DNA of 64,000 bases. It comes from Camarhynchus parvulus (lineage: Eukaryota; Chordata; Aves; Passeriformes; Thraupidae). The stretch lies in contig NC_044601.1 in NCBI RefSeq assembly GCF_901933205.1, positions 28,706,944 through 28,770,943 of the forward strand, written 5' to 3'. The notes under the pieces are model-generated. The model made no database searches and was not told where the DNA came from. It saw only the letters and a list, made by a program, of their open reading frames with translations. Positions 1 through 11,490 of this stretch are shown piece after piece. Every line of letters begins with the position of its first letter. Positions within the stretch are counted from its first letter, which is position 1. The position numbers and the translations under genes are program-made.

Positions 1-3000
1 GGATTGCATAAACATCTTTAAAAGGAAAAAAAAGTTAGAAATCAAAAATGAAAAAGCTCATTTAATTTTTTTTGCAGTAATCCCAATTGCTTAGAGAGAA
101 AACACCACACAAAGCCCATGCCTTTACAAATAAACTGTTACATTTTAAACACAGCTGTTAATTTTTCAAAACATTTTGAAAATTGTACTATTACCAGAAC
201 TTGACCAGCATTCTAGTCAATTAATAGACCAGGCTATACTTGCTTACAACCTACTGTATTTGGTTCTCGTACTGCACAAGTCACCAAATTACACTGTTTT
301 CCTTTAAAGTGATTTTACTGTCCCTGGCTCACAAATACTGGTTTTCATCTAGCTCAGTTTGGAAAACATTTCAGAATTTGAATGGTGACACATGTTCCCT
401 AAGTTTCACACTGAAATATTGCAACAAGGTTGTCTGATCTTCAATTTTGTCATCTTTTTTTTCCCTATGTTCAGTGAAGTGGTACTAAGAAAAAAGAACT
501 ATCAAATGGCAAACTTCCACACCAATCTGAACTATTCCAGTGCAGAGAAGTACGAAATGTTCCACTGTGAACTGTGGAGAAACATATCTAACACTCACCT
601 ATTCAAATCTGCACTGTCCTATACAAAAAAGACTAGGAAGATTTCTAGTTCTCATGGTTAAGAAGTAAACAATGGGAGAAAAAAAATCGGTATTATTTTA
701 TAGTATTTGAGATTTAGTTATAAACCTAGTAACCTCCCATTAAAGAAGAATAAAAGAACAGCTCGGTTTTGCGTAGACAAAATAGGTGAAAAACATTTAC
801 TTAGAACCTGAATTACTTTCCTAATTTTAGAATTATTTTTAACCCTCTGCAAACCAGACACACATTAAATCCTTTCAGGTGAGTGCATGAGGTCATCAGT
901 TAAACACTACTACATGAGGTATGTAGGTTTCTGTGGTGCTGAGGAAGAACTATTCAACATCACTCTTCAAGAAGAGCTCAAGGGATGGCATCAAGCCACC
1001 AGTTAATATGAAAGTGGGCATGCTAAAAAACACAGTTCATGATGGACAAAAGAGAAATTAGCCTACACAGATCCTGAAAAAGGCAGTACCAATACAACTA
1101 GTTGATTGTCTAGACAGGAATTCAGAAGAAGGTGTTCAGGATAACCACAGGCAGAAATCCAAGCACTTCTAAGGCAAAAGAGCCAAAGACTTAACAGTGA
1201 AATCTGAAGCAAAGAAATTGTTTGTTTTTTTTTCTAGAACAGCAGCATAAATGCTGCCACTAGAAGAACCATCAATAAACAAACAAAAAAATCAGATGGA
1301 GTATAATATTATGAGAACACTGACTGAACCATACAACAAAGGCAAAAATAATACAAAATAGTAATAAAAAAAGAGGATATCAAGAAAAAAAAAGAGGATA
1401 TCAAGAATAATACATACTTTTCCAACCTAACAGGAAAAAAATCATACACATTTTGGCACTGGAAAAATGAGTATCTTCTAGAATATCAAGAGCAAGCCTA
1501 TCAAATAAACCTTACAAAAATTTGGTTTTTTGAAGGAGCACAGAAAGTCACTCTCATTAGATGTCTGAAGGACTGAAAATAAGAACTATTGGAAGAAGCA
1601 ACAGAAAGGTAAGAGGTCTTTCCAGGGCAGCAGACACCTCAAAAGGTGATAAAACCTACAGAAGGACATTTCTCCAGAGGGCCTGTCCCATGCTGCTTTC
1701 TTGCAGCTACTAAAACAGGAGAAGGATCTCTCCTCTGCTTATGCAGAGTCCATGGTTGCTTCAGCACACCTTGAATCTCCAATAAACAACACAGCTTTTG
1801 ATGTAACTGGCTTTGTAAGCAAGCTACCAGTGTCAGACTTTATTTAAACCTGTGTCTTCTACAATTGTGACCCACATCCTCTAGTCTTGGGAAAACAAAG
1901 AACTCAGAATGTCTCTCTTGCTTTTCAAAACAGTTAACAACTTGTTACAACAAGAGGACTTACTAAAAATTTAAAAATTGATAAAAATAAAATTTAAAAA
2001 AGGCCAGACCACTTCATATCTATTTAGAAAGGTAGAGAGGAGCTCGCAAAAAACGGCATATTACCAAGATGTCAGTTCAGTCAGATAACATAAATGCTCA
2101 GACTTTGCAGAAAACTTGAATTGCTTCCTAGAGGGAAATAGAAAAAAAAATTAGCAGAACTAAGGACACACATAAAGAAAAATAGAGACGCTAATGTTAC
2201 AACCTCATATAAGAAATTAAATTCACTAATCATAGTAACTAATTAAAAACATAAAGTAATTCCAAATTATGTAAGTAATTCCACATTAATCACCTGTCTG
2301 TTCTGTATCACTTCAGAGGGAAGTAAATAACATAATTGCAGGTTTCATCATCAACTACTTTTTTTCTTATTGTTATTGCATTTGAAGATCATACAAAGTC
2401 ATACTAGGAAATACAAAGTTAGGCTACTACTCACAATGCTTAAGAATAAACACTCCATGTGGATAGGCGGCTAATACAGAATGTCTTTCATGTTCCTATC
2501 TGGAATACACTACCAGTTCAGAAGGGGTACTAGCACTACTTGAACCACACATCTGCTCTTGGGAAGGCATCCCAAGATGCCCATGTTTCTACAGCCTAGT
2601 GCCAAACAAAAGTTAAGCACCACTTTTATCATACAAGACAGCCAAGTTGTTATCACCCCACCAAAATCTATGCCAGTAATCTCATACAAACTTGAACTAA
2701 ACAGCAAGACTACACAAAATCCTAAACATCAAGTCTGACTAAGAATCACACAAGCAATTTTTCTATTTTCCAGACAAATCCAGGTCTCCCTTAAACAACT
2801 TCCCTTTGAAAAAGGGGTATTTTTTAAAACCTGAATTCCAGATGACCTCTTTCACAGAACTCATCTTCCCATCTCTCAAACAGTTATATACTGAAAAGAA
2901 TGCTAAAAATGAATTCACATACCTCCAAAACAAGTAATCTAACCTTAAAAACAAAAACCACACAAATGTAAATACATATTCCCAAGAAACAGCGCAGCTT

Positions 3001-3070
3001 AAAAGCACAGACAAATATCTGGATAACACACTGATCCACTTGGTCTGACCTCAGCCTACTCTTGTTTGAG
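1..3070. other. AT-rich noncoding DNA, putative PCGF3 5' intron
   Basis: No recognisable exon, RNA gene or transposable element was found here. All open frames are under 90 codons and read as low-complexity chance translations. If the CpG island near 34 kb is the PCGF3 promoter, transcribed leftward, this stretch is intronic; that is inference from synteny, not from any exon seen here. Confidence 0.5.
1364..1405. repeat. Short tandem duplication, about 21-bp unit
   Basis: The 14-mer aagaggatatcaag occurs at 1371-1384 and again at 1392-1405, each preceded by an A-run. This gives two copies offset by 21 bp and looks like local replication slippage. Confidence 0.8.
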
Positions 3071-3335
3071 CAGCTGGATTATTTAAAATATCCTAAATTG
3101 GAAGAGACCCATGGAATCAAGTCCAAATCCTGCCCTGCACAGGGCATCCCTAACGTCTCTCATGTGCCTGAGTGTATCGTCTGAACACTTCTTGAGCTCT
3201 GTCAGGGTTGGTGCTGTGACCACTTCCCTGGGGAGCCTATTCCAGTGCCCAACCACCCTCTGAGGGAAGAACCTTTCCCTAATACCGAACTTAAATCTTT
3301 GCTGACACAAGTCATGCCATTCCCTGACATCCTAT
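3071..3335 (-). mobile_element. CR1 LINE, 5'-truncated 3' fragment
   Basis: The minus strand encodes the degenerate C-terminal end of CR1 ORF2 followed by the CR1 3' UTR. The hallmark string is RVVGHWNRLPREVV, close to the common CR1 form VVRHWNRLPREVV. The left edge at about 3090 (cctaaattggaagagaccc) is the reverse complement of the usual CR1 terminus. Only the last 0.26 kb is present, as expected for 5'-truncated CR1 insertions, and the copy has stops and is not functional. Confidence 0.93.
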
Positions 3336-5029
3336 TACAGGTAACCACCTTACATGCAAGACATGATCTTTTTCTAACCTCAATCATCATATGACCCCAT
3401 GAATTTACTACCTCTGCCTATCCATGTATTAAGCAAGCTGAAGTTCTTACTATATTGACTGATCTCAAGCTGCTGATGACCATTAGAAAATCCTAGAGAC
3501 GCCAACTCAATGAAGTTAGCATGAGCACAACATATAAACCTGGCTGCTGCAAAAAGAAAACACACAGAATCACGTCGACATTTAAGTCATGCACACCAGC
3601 TTGAACCAATAATAGGAGATAAGCTTACTTTTCCAAAGCGCAACCCAGGCTGATACCTTCTTGCCTAAAAACATATATATAGTAAAAAAAATCAGACCAA
3701 AAGCATTATCCCCCAATTGACACTTGTTTTTTTTTTTTTTTTTTTTTACAGAGATTCACTAGACTGTGCTAGACTGTGCAGGATTTAGTAGGCGTAGCAA
3801 AGCTCTAAAAGACACCATTTACATTTGCCTTCTTTTGTAATGTGACCCATCAGGCACTGTAGAAGACACGTGCTCAAGAGCTTCTTGAGCATGGATCACA
3901 GGATCACACTCAAGTTCATAAGCAAAAGTTTCACAGAAAGCTACCATCCAATATAAAAACAGGTAAATTTAGAGGACAGACCAAATTCTGAACATTTACA
4001 CTATCATTTTCCAAACCTAACAGCTCATTTGAACACTGTGAACCTCAGGCTCCCACTAAACCCCCACGGCGGTTAGCAGACAAGAGAAAATACCACACCT
4101 TAATTTAGTTTTAAGAAAGTCAAAGCCAAGAAAGCCAAATCTCTGTAAAACATAAATTCTTAGGTTCTTCTAAATTAAATTGTTAGTTCTTCTGAGATTT
4201 AGCTCTTCAAATAGTAACCTTGGACAGCAAGCAATCTCAAACTTTAAGAACTATAGATAACCTTGAAACATTCAATCCGCTGACTGAACCGTGACACTTC
4301 ATTAAACAAATTTAAAGTCTTGTTCTGTACTTAGTCAACAAATGAACACAGGAGCCAAACACAGTTCTTCTCTGTGGAGGTACCAGTTGTCAGTTTTTAT
4401 GGGTCAAGATTGAAGGCACTTGAGACCGTAATTTGTGTTTGGACTCAAGTGTTCATTATTTCTTATCAGTAAAACAGTCTCATTACTATGAGTTCAGCAG
4501 CTTTTCATTAGAAGGCACAAAATGGCTCACCATTTCTTGTTACAAGGTATTTTAAGACTATCCAATTAAGAACTGACACCTAGATTATTTTCCCTTTTAA
4601 CCCAGTAACTGATCCCAAAGAGCCCGCAATGCAGACTTTTCTGCCCAATTACAAAATGCCACTCAAACCCATGAAGAAGAAAAGCAGCATGAAGAAATCC
4701 AGGACAACACCCTGTGCCCTCCATCTTGCTTCCATCCACAACATACTAAAAATCCCAAAACCTAAATTTCTCACCATGTGATACACCTACACTACTTTCT
4801 ATAATCTATTTCACACTTTTGTAGATTCTAGTTTATCTTGAAGTCTAGGAAACTTTCTCCATGAATGAGGGTCAAAGTCAGTGGTCCCCTGGGGGTCAGG
4901 GCACCCCAGAGCAGACGGAGAAATATTCATGGTGCCCTGGGTTTCCACACTTCTCCCTCAAAACCATGTTTCCAGGATAGTAAGAAGTCACTCCTCAGTT
5001 CTTTAATCACGAAACTCTACTTAACTCAC
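3336..5029. other. AT-rich noncoding DNA
   Basis: No gene seen. It contains a 21-nt T run at 3727-3747 and a perfect 8-bp hairpin at 3872-3890 (gctcaaga / tcttgagc, 3-nt loop). Otherwise featureless by eye. Confidence 0.5.
3727..3747. repeat. Poly(T) run
   Basis: 21 consecutive T. It could be the A-tail of an old minus-strand retrocopy, but no recognisable retrogene body adjoins it. Confidence 0.9.
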
Positions 5030-5168
5030 CAACCAACCAACCAAAAAATAACCAACCCACCAAAAAAACCCAAAACAAAAAACAAAGCAAAGCAAAACAA
5101 AAACAAACCCCCCCCCCCCCCCCCAACTAAAAAAATCCCCAGAAAACAAAAACCCATCTAAAAAAAGA
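5028..5168. repeat. A/C-rich low-complexity tract with C17 run
   Basis: It begins with tandem ccaa units, passes through A/C-only sequence, contains 17 consecutive C at 5108-5124, and returns to A/C-rich sequence. The minus strand has G17. Several short open frames cross it and are artefacts of the missing T. Confidence 0.92.
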
Positions 5169-5264
5169 CACAGAAAACACCAACCTGAGCCTCAACTGTT
5201 TAACTTTTTTTACAGGAAATGTAAAATTCATAAAAAGTGTCCCTTCAACATGTTACACAGATTC

Positions 5265-5600
5265 ATAAGATAATGTTATGGATATAACGAAGTAACCTCT
5301 TCAAGTTTCTCTAATCCAACCTCGCACTCAAAGCAGGCCCACTTAAATAGTTACAGTGGGCTATTCTGGCTTAACTCAGAAAATGTTCAACAATTAAGAT
5401 TCCACAGCCTCTTTCGGCAGCCTTTTCCAGTGCCCAACCACCCTCACTGGCAAAAAAAGTTCTTACTGTCTCTAGGAATCTCCTGCATTGTAACTTGGAT
5501 ATAATGCCTCTCATCCTACAAGTGTGCACCTCCAAGACTAGTGGAGGCGCACCTCATCTTGATTTCTGTCCACAGGTTATGTAGAAAATAGCAATAACAT
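5265..5600 (-). mobile_element. CR1 LINE, old 3' fragment
   Basis: The sequence includes ctaatccaacctcgcactca and ccttttccagtgcccaacca, which are reverse complements of the CR1 3' UTR and of the NRLPRE-encoding region. It is clearly more diverged than the 3.1-kb copy, with no residual open frame. It lies in the same orientation as that copy. Confidence 0.82.
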
Positions 5601-8600
5601 CTTCCCTAATTCACAGCATCACTTTCTTTAGGAGTTTTGTAAACACTGCATAAAAAAGAGCAACACCAAGATCTTACTCAATAGCTGAAGAGCCACTCTT
5701 AACCCAAGTTGTTAGTACTTCATCCTGGTTATTATTTTGGAGGCAGAACAAATCATCATTGCACTGCTTTAGAGAAATAGGAAGCCCTCCGAGGTGCTTA
5801 AAAAGAATTGAGAGATCCTGTTTAAAAAAGCTAAAAGAAGAAAACACTCACACCAATCTTCCTCTTAAAAAGACAAAGCCTACTTTTCTAACATATGCCA
5901 CCACATCTGCTTGAAATGGATGGAAGACCTGGTAGAAGAATTCCATTTTGAAGAGACAGTTTTCTTAACAGCTGCCAAGCGATGAATTATTCAAAACCAA
6001 CATACCAACAATGGAGAGAGAAGAGAAACTTACTTTCAGTGCTGGAACATGAAACCCCAAACAAACACAGAAAATGTTCCAAACATTCAGCTAACATGAA
6101 AAAAAGATCATTTGCAAAAAGATTAGTATTTCTTCATCTTGGATCCAACCGACATTATTTTAAACCACACTGCTGGCACAGTCTCAGCCTCTCACTGTCT
6201 GGATGTCTTACAAAACACAAAAAAGGGAGTGAGGGCATTTACAAAATCCAGACTATATTCCCAATTAAAAAAAAGGCAAACAAACGAACCCATACACACA
6301 CAAAGTCATGAGTGGCTGAAAGGGGGCATGAACATTTCAGAAAGTAGACTGGTTTTGTTTGTGCATCATCCCCTTTGTCCATTAAGGCAGTGTTCTCCTA
6401 AGATGATCAAGCAAAAAGTTAAGCAACATATTACAGACCTCTCCACTAAAATTGATATGACAAGCCTGCATATCTTAGCACAAGCTTTCACATTGCAGAG
6501 AGATGTCAGCACTGAAACTATTACTCATGCAAAGATTACAGAGGATCAGCAGAGGGACTCCTCAGAAGTACAGCCTTATCATTTATACAGAAACCAGTCC
6601 AGAATATTTTGGCCTACATGAGGCATACCTCTTAAAACAGCATTTCTTTTCAGAGTCTGCCATCCAGAGACCTGAAAAGACAGAAAAATAGTCTGAAAGT
6701 TAACATCCAAAATTCCTCAAAATACAGGTGGCGCAAAGAAATACTCAGATCACTAAATTCAGCTAAGTATTTAGGTAATTTAAGAGAACAGTGGGGCAGA
6801 AGCACTTGTAAGCAAGAAAAGGGGGGAAAAATTGATCCTCAGGAAAAATAAGGAAAAATAAGGTTTAACACAATCTCCTACTAGACAAGGAAAATTGCTC
6901 AAAAAAGAAGTTCTATGAAGTCCTGTTATCATGTGATGGAAAAATAAAAATAAATTCATTATCTTCAAAAGTGACAGAGAAAACAACCAAATAAATAAGC
7001 AGATTTCTTTAACAACAACCTATGGACTAGAAAGTCTGGAAGAAAAGAAACCATTTTGAATTGAAGATGTACATTTAGACGAGCAGCCTTCTCAGTTTTC
7101 AAGCTATGTTTTCAAGTAATCTGCTCTTTGTATCTTAATCTTCCAAAATTCTTTCAAGGAAATAACTAGTATTTCCAGAATTTCTAGCTATTTGCCAGAA
7201 TAAAATGATATTTTTAAAAAGAATAAAAAATAAGATCTTTATTCTTTGGCTAAAAGTGAAACAATCTCACGTGAATAGGTAAGTTTGACAGAAGAAGCAA
7301 TTTTTCTTATTCATTCACACAGAGAAGATTCAGCTGTTACAGTGATGGATAAAGAGTACTACTAGTTCCTTCTTCTTGCTCCAAAAAATCAAAGGCATAG
7401 CCTGTAGTTACTGATTTTCTGTTATTTTGCTAAGGGAATTATGAAAACAATGACAAAACAAGCTGTTAATGATAGCACTTGACAAAAACTTCAGAACAAT
7501 GCCAATGAAAATCTCTTTGCAGTTCCACTGTGAACTTCTTTGACTGAATTCAAAATAAAAAATTACTATTAACTGAAAGCAATGCAGAGTTGCAGGAGAT
7601 GCTCTTTTTTTTGGAATCCACAAAAAAGATCCCCATTGAGGACACAAAGCCTCTCATGCAGTAGAATAAACTCCCTAAGATTTTGTTATTTAAAATATCT
7701 ATTTTTCCAGCAAAATGTGGAGAGCAGTCACTGCTTCTAAAGAAACCAGCTCAGAGGCTTATCACAACTCCAAAAGCACATCACAACATGAACTTAAGTA
7801 ACCAGTCTTCCAAAAGGCCTTGTCAAACATCTACCCTCACTACTGCTGGAAGAGGACAAGGTTACACTTTGGTTCAGCTTGAAAAAGGAAGTGGCACTCA
7901 AATTGTGAGGAAAAAAAACGACAATCAAATTAGTTCTAAATCATCACTATATTATTCCAGTTCTAGTTACAGGGTGATAGTGATGCACTCTGAAAACTAA
8001 CAACAGGGAAATTCAGTTCATTTTTAGATCTAGATGGTTGCTGAGACTGGGCAAGTGGATCATTGTACTGATCTTGTAATAAGTGAGAAGTAAGTACTAA
8101 TATTTTCTTTAAAGGATTTTTTAAGCGCTGGGATTGCTATTAACAACTTGTCAGATTATCAAACTAACTGTAGTTTGTACCATCTAGCTTTGTGGTACAA
8201 CAAGACAGGAAGTTATTCTTACCAGGTACAAATTCAGAACTGAAGAGAATGGCAGATTTACAAACCATTACAACTTTTCTCTATTTAAACAGAATAAGCA
8301 TACGTATTTTTCTTTCGCTGAAGCATAGCACAATAATGTTAATTCGTTAAAAACCAGGAGGATAATGCTCACAGTGGGGGAACCCTGAGGAAAACAACTA
8401 TATGTAGTAAATAATAAGTTTAGCTGAATAATTTTGCTGAAAGGTACTAAAGTCATACAGCACTGAAAGCTGAATGACAACTGTACTGGAAGCAAGAGGT
8501 GTACCTCAACTCACAAGGACAGTGTATTTAAGGTGAAAGTCACAGCTCTAAGAACAAAGCACTGTAACAATAAACTTTGCTCAGATTCAAAACTAAGAAT

Positions 8601-10387
8601 TTCAAATCTGATGTTATGATTGTGTGGCTTACGCCGGGCATAAGCATCTCACTTTTGTGAGATCATGAGAGTCACACATCTCACTCATTAGTTAAACCTA
8701 GATCTTCAACAAGCTGAATTAACCTTGCTATTGCAATCAGTTTCATTATTCTCAAAGCTGACCAACAAATATTGATAAATTAACATCTTAACTATTAATT
8801 TAATTATTAACATTAAATTCTTAAGTACTATTATACGCGTTCAATTTTAATAACTGTTTCTATCTAATTCCACAAACTATACTAGCTGAACAGGCCTGGA
8901 AACACCTTATTCCATAAAGACAGAATTAAAAAATGGCTCCTGATATTGTGAGCACAACCATGTAATAAGAGAACTAATGCAATTAGTTATTAGAACTAAG
9001 TCTAATTCACACTTCCATCACAATGCAAGTAAAGTGTTGTATGGTCATGAGGTCAGAGATTATGAAGAGATACAAGCACAGAATTTGTCTTTTTCAACTA
9101 CCTGGATTAAAACAAAAATAGTCTGTTTTTCCAATCAGTTGCAATAGAAAGATAGAAGTAGTTAATGACTGAACAAACAGACCTCTGTTCCATAAGGAAA
9201 TTTATTTAAAATTAACTTATTCAAATAATATGGTGACCCACAACAAATGAAGAGTAACAGCTAAATGAAATTAATTAAAAAGCCTCACCAGCTTAAAATA
9301 AAGTACCTTTCTCTTTTACAAGTTTTTCTACTCTAGGGCAAGATACTTATCAGTCAGACATTTACTTCAAGAAAACTGGAGAAGCAGTCACAGTCCTACT
9401 TCCACTGCTAGAAATGTCAATACAGTCAATACAGTATTCTGAAGAAGGATGAGGATATTACCATAGGTAAGCAACTTAAGGTACAGGATATGATTTCAAC
9501 AGATGGACAGACAAAGAAAACAGCACTGTGATTTCTTTTGCTTCAGATACCAAGGTTTTTTATTTCAACTGTTGTCAGTTGTATGTTGTTGAACTTTTAC
9601 TTTGAAACAACATATAAGCGACTTATAAAAGAGCACAGTGACTTCAAACATTAGCAGTGAGAAGTTTGTGCTGGGTTTAGCAAAATGGTGTACCAGAAAA
9701 TATTTTGTCTTTTAAAATTAGTTTTAAAATGTTGTAAGTTCCAATAAAACTCTTTTATGTTGTGTTTGTAAAGCAATGTTTCATAAAAAATACTACTAGA
9801 AACAAACCTTTCTGTTGAGCAGAAGGTAACAGATTAAATTTGCTGTAGCAAGCTTAGTTATGAGCACATGTGCAGATTTTTATTACTTAATTCAAGCAAA
9901 TAATTACATGCTAAGGCAGAAAATATATCCATGTACTTTTTTTAGTATCATGCCAGCAATTTTTCACATCTCAGTGGAATTCCTCACAAGTGGTTTTTCT
10001 CATTTCAGGGAATGTCCTAACACCACCAGATGGCACCAGTACCCTACCTTCAATAAAGCAGCAGCTGTATTTTAATAACTGAGCACAGAAAAAAAACAGG
10101 ATTGCTCTGAAACAGAAAAAAAAATAAATTAAAACAACACATTCACCATCACTTTCATGATGGAGACTTCCAGATCCTACTGTGTCCCTGGAAGCCATCC
10201 AGACTCACTTGATCACCCCAACAGTCAGTTCCTCCCATCTCCCCCTTATGAGACACACATGCCTGTCCATGCTGGTAAGCTTGGCTGGCTTGTCAGTAGC
10301 GCTCACTCACTTTACTATAATTGCTGGCACTATAAACTACAGATTCAGCCAAGCACATCACTAAACCATGTCCCTTAATGCCACATC
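5601..10387. other. AT-rich noncoding DNA, putative intron
   Basis: No recognisable gene. The longest open frame is 160 codons on + at 6139-6621; its translation has no recognisable domain and its base composition matches the surrounding intron, so I treat it as chance. The cluster of small hairpins at 8581-8663 is listed separately. Confidence 0.5.
8581..8663. other. Cluster of three adjacent small stem-loops
   Basis: Three inverted repeats follow one another. Arms are tcagatt/aatctga at 8581-8587 and 8606-8612; gctta/taagc at 8627-8631 and 8641-8645 around a GC-rich loop; and atctcac/gtgagat at 8646-8652 and 8657-8663 around TTTT. Each stem is perfect but short (5-7 bp). Function is unknown and chance is possible. 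Confidence 0.4.
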
Positions 10388-11490
10388 TACACATCTTTTA
10401 AACACCTTCAGGGTTCCAACACTGCCCTGGACAGCCTGGTTTGATGCCTGACCACTATTTCAGCACAGAAATATTTCCGAATATCCAGTCTAACCCTCAT
10501 CTGGCATTGTTTGAGGCCACTTCCTCTTCTTATATCACTTGCTTCCTGGGAGAAGAGACTGACCCCTACCCGGGTTCAGCCTCCTCTCAGGTGGAGACTG
10601 AGAAGGTCTACCCAAGCCTCCTTTTCTCCAGACTAAACAACCTGAACTCCCTCAGTGGCTCTTCACAGGACTTGCACTCCAGACTCTTTCACCAGCTCCT
10701 TTTCCCTTCTCTGGACTTGGTCCAGCACTTCAATGTCCTTCCTGTCAGGAGGGGCCCAGAACTGAACAAGAACTCGAGGTGTGGCCTCACGAATGATGAG
10801 TACAGGGAAACAATCACTGCCCTGGTCCTGCTGACCACACTATTGCTGATACAGGCCAGGATGCCATTGGCCTTCTTAGCCACTTGGACACACTCCAGGC
10901 TCACGTTCAGTTGCTGTTGACCAGCATCCCCAGCTCCTTTTCAGCTGGAAAGTTTTCCAACCACTTTGCCCCCAACCTGTAGCACTGTATGGGGTTGTTT
11001 TGATCCAAGGGCAGGACATGGCACTGGGCCTTGTTCAGTTTCGTATCACTGGCCTCAGCCTACCAATCCATCCTGTCCAGATAACCCTGTAGAGCCTTCC
11101 TGCCCTCCAGATCAACACTCCTGCCCAATTTGGTGTTAACTGCAGGCTGATTGAAGCAGCACTTAATCCCCTGACACAGGTTGTTGATAAAATCATTAAA
11201 TAGAACCAGCCCCAGTACTGAGCCCTTGGGAACACCACCTGTGACCAATGACCAGATGGATTTAATTCCATTTCCCACCAGTCTCTAGGCCTGGCCATCC
11301 AGAGAGCTTTTTACTCAGCAAAGAGTGCACTTGTCCGAGCCCTAAGCAGCCAGTTTCTACTGAATATTGTGGGAAATTATGCCAAAGGCTCTACTAAAGT
11401 TCATATAAACAAGATACACCCTTCCCTCATTCACTAAGCGGGTCACCTTATCACTGAAGGAGATCAGGTCAGTCAATCAAGATTAAAAAC
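10388..11490 (-). mobile_element. CR1 LINE, reverse-transcriptase and 3' part
   Basis: At about 1.1 kb this is the longest CR1 copy in the window. On the minus strand, reading from the right, are the RT palm segment (RVYLVYMNFSRAFG, matching the YLDFSKAFD-type motif), then TGGVPKGSVLGLVLFNDFIN at about 11.2 kb, then LEGRKALQGYLDRMDW, then the C-terminal segment [20 protein letters not shown] at 10.7-10.9 kb. The catalytic FADD-type motif is mutated, and frameshifts and stops are present. It is 5'-truncated, lacking the endonuclease and N-terminal RT regions. It is a dead element and contributes no host gene. Confidence 0.95.

Noticed and set aside
6139..6621. 160-codon + frame
   Set aside because: No domain, composition like the surrounding AT-rich intron, and no splice or promoter context; chance is the simplest reading.
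10689..11278. RT-like frames as a host reverse transcriptase gene
   Set aside because: They are CR1 ORF2 segments with frameshifts and mutated catalytic motifs, part of a 5'-truncated LINE.
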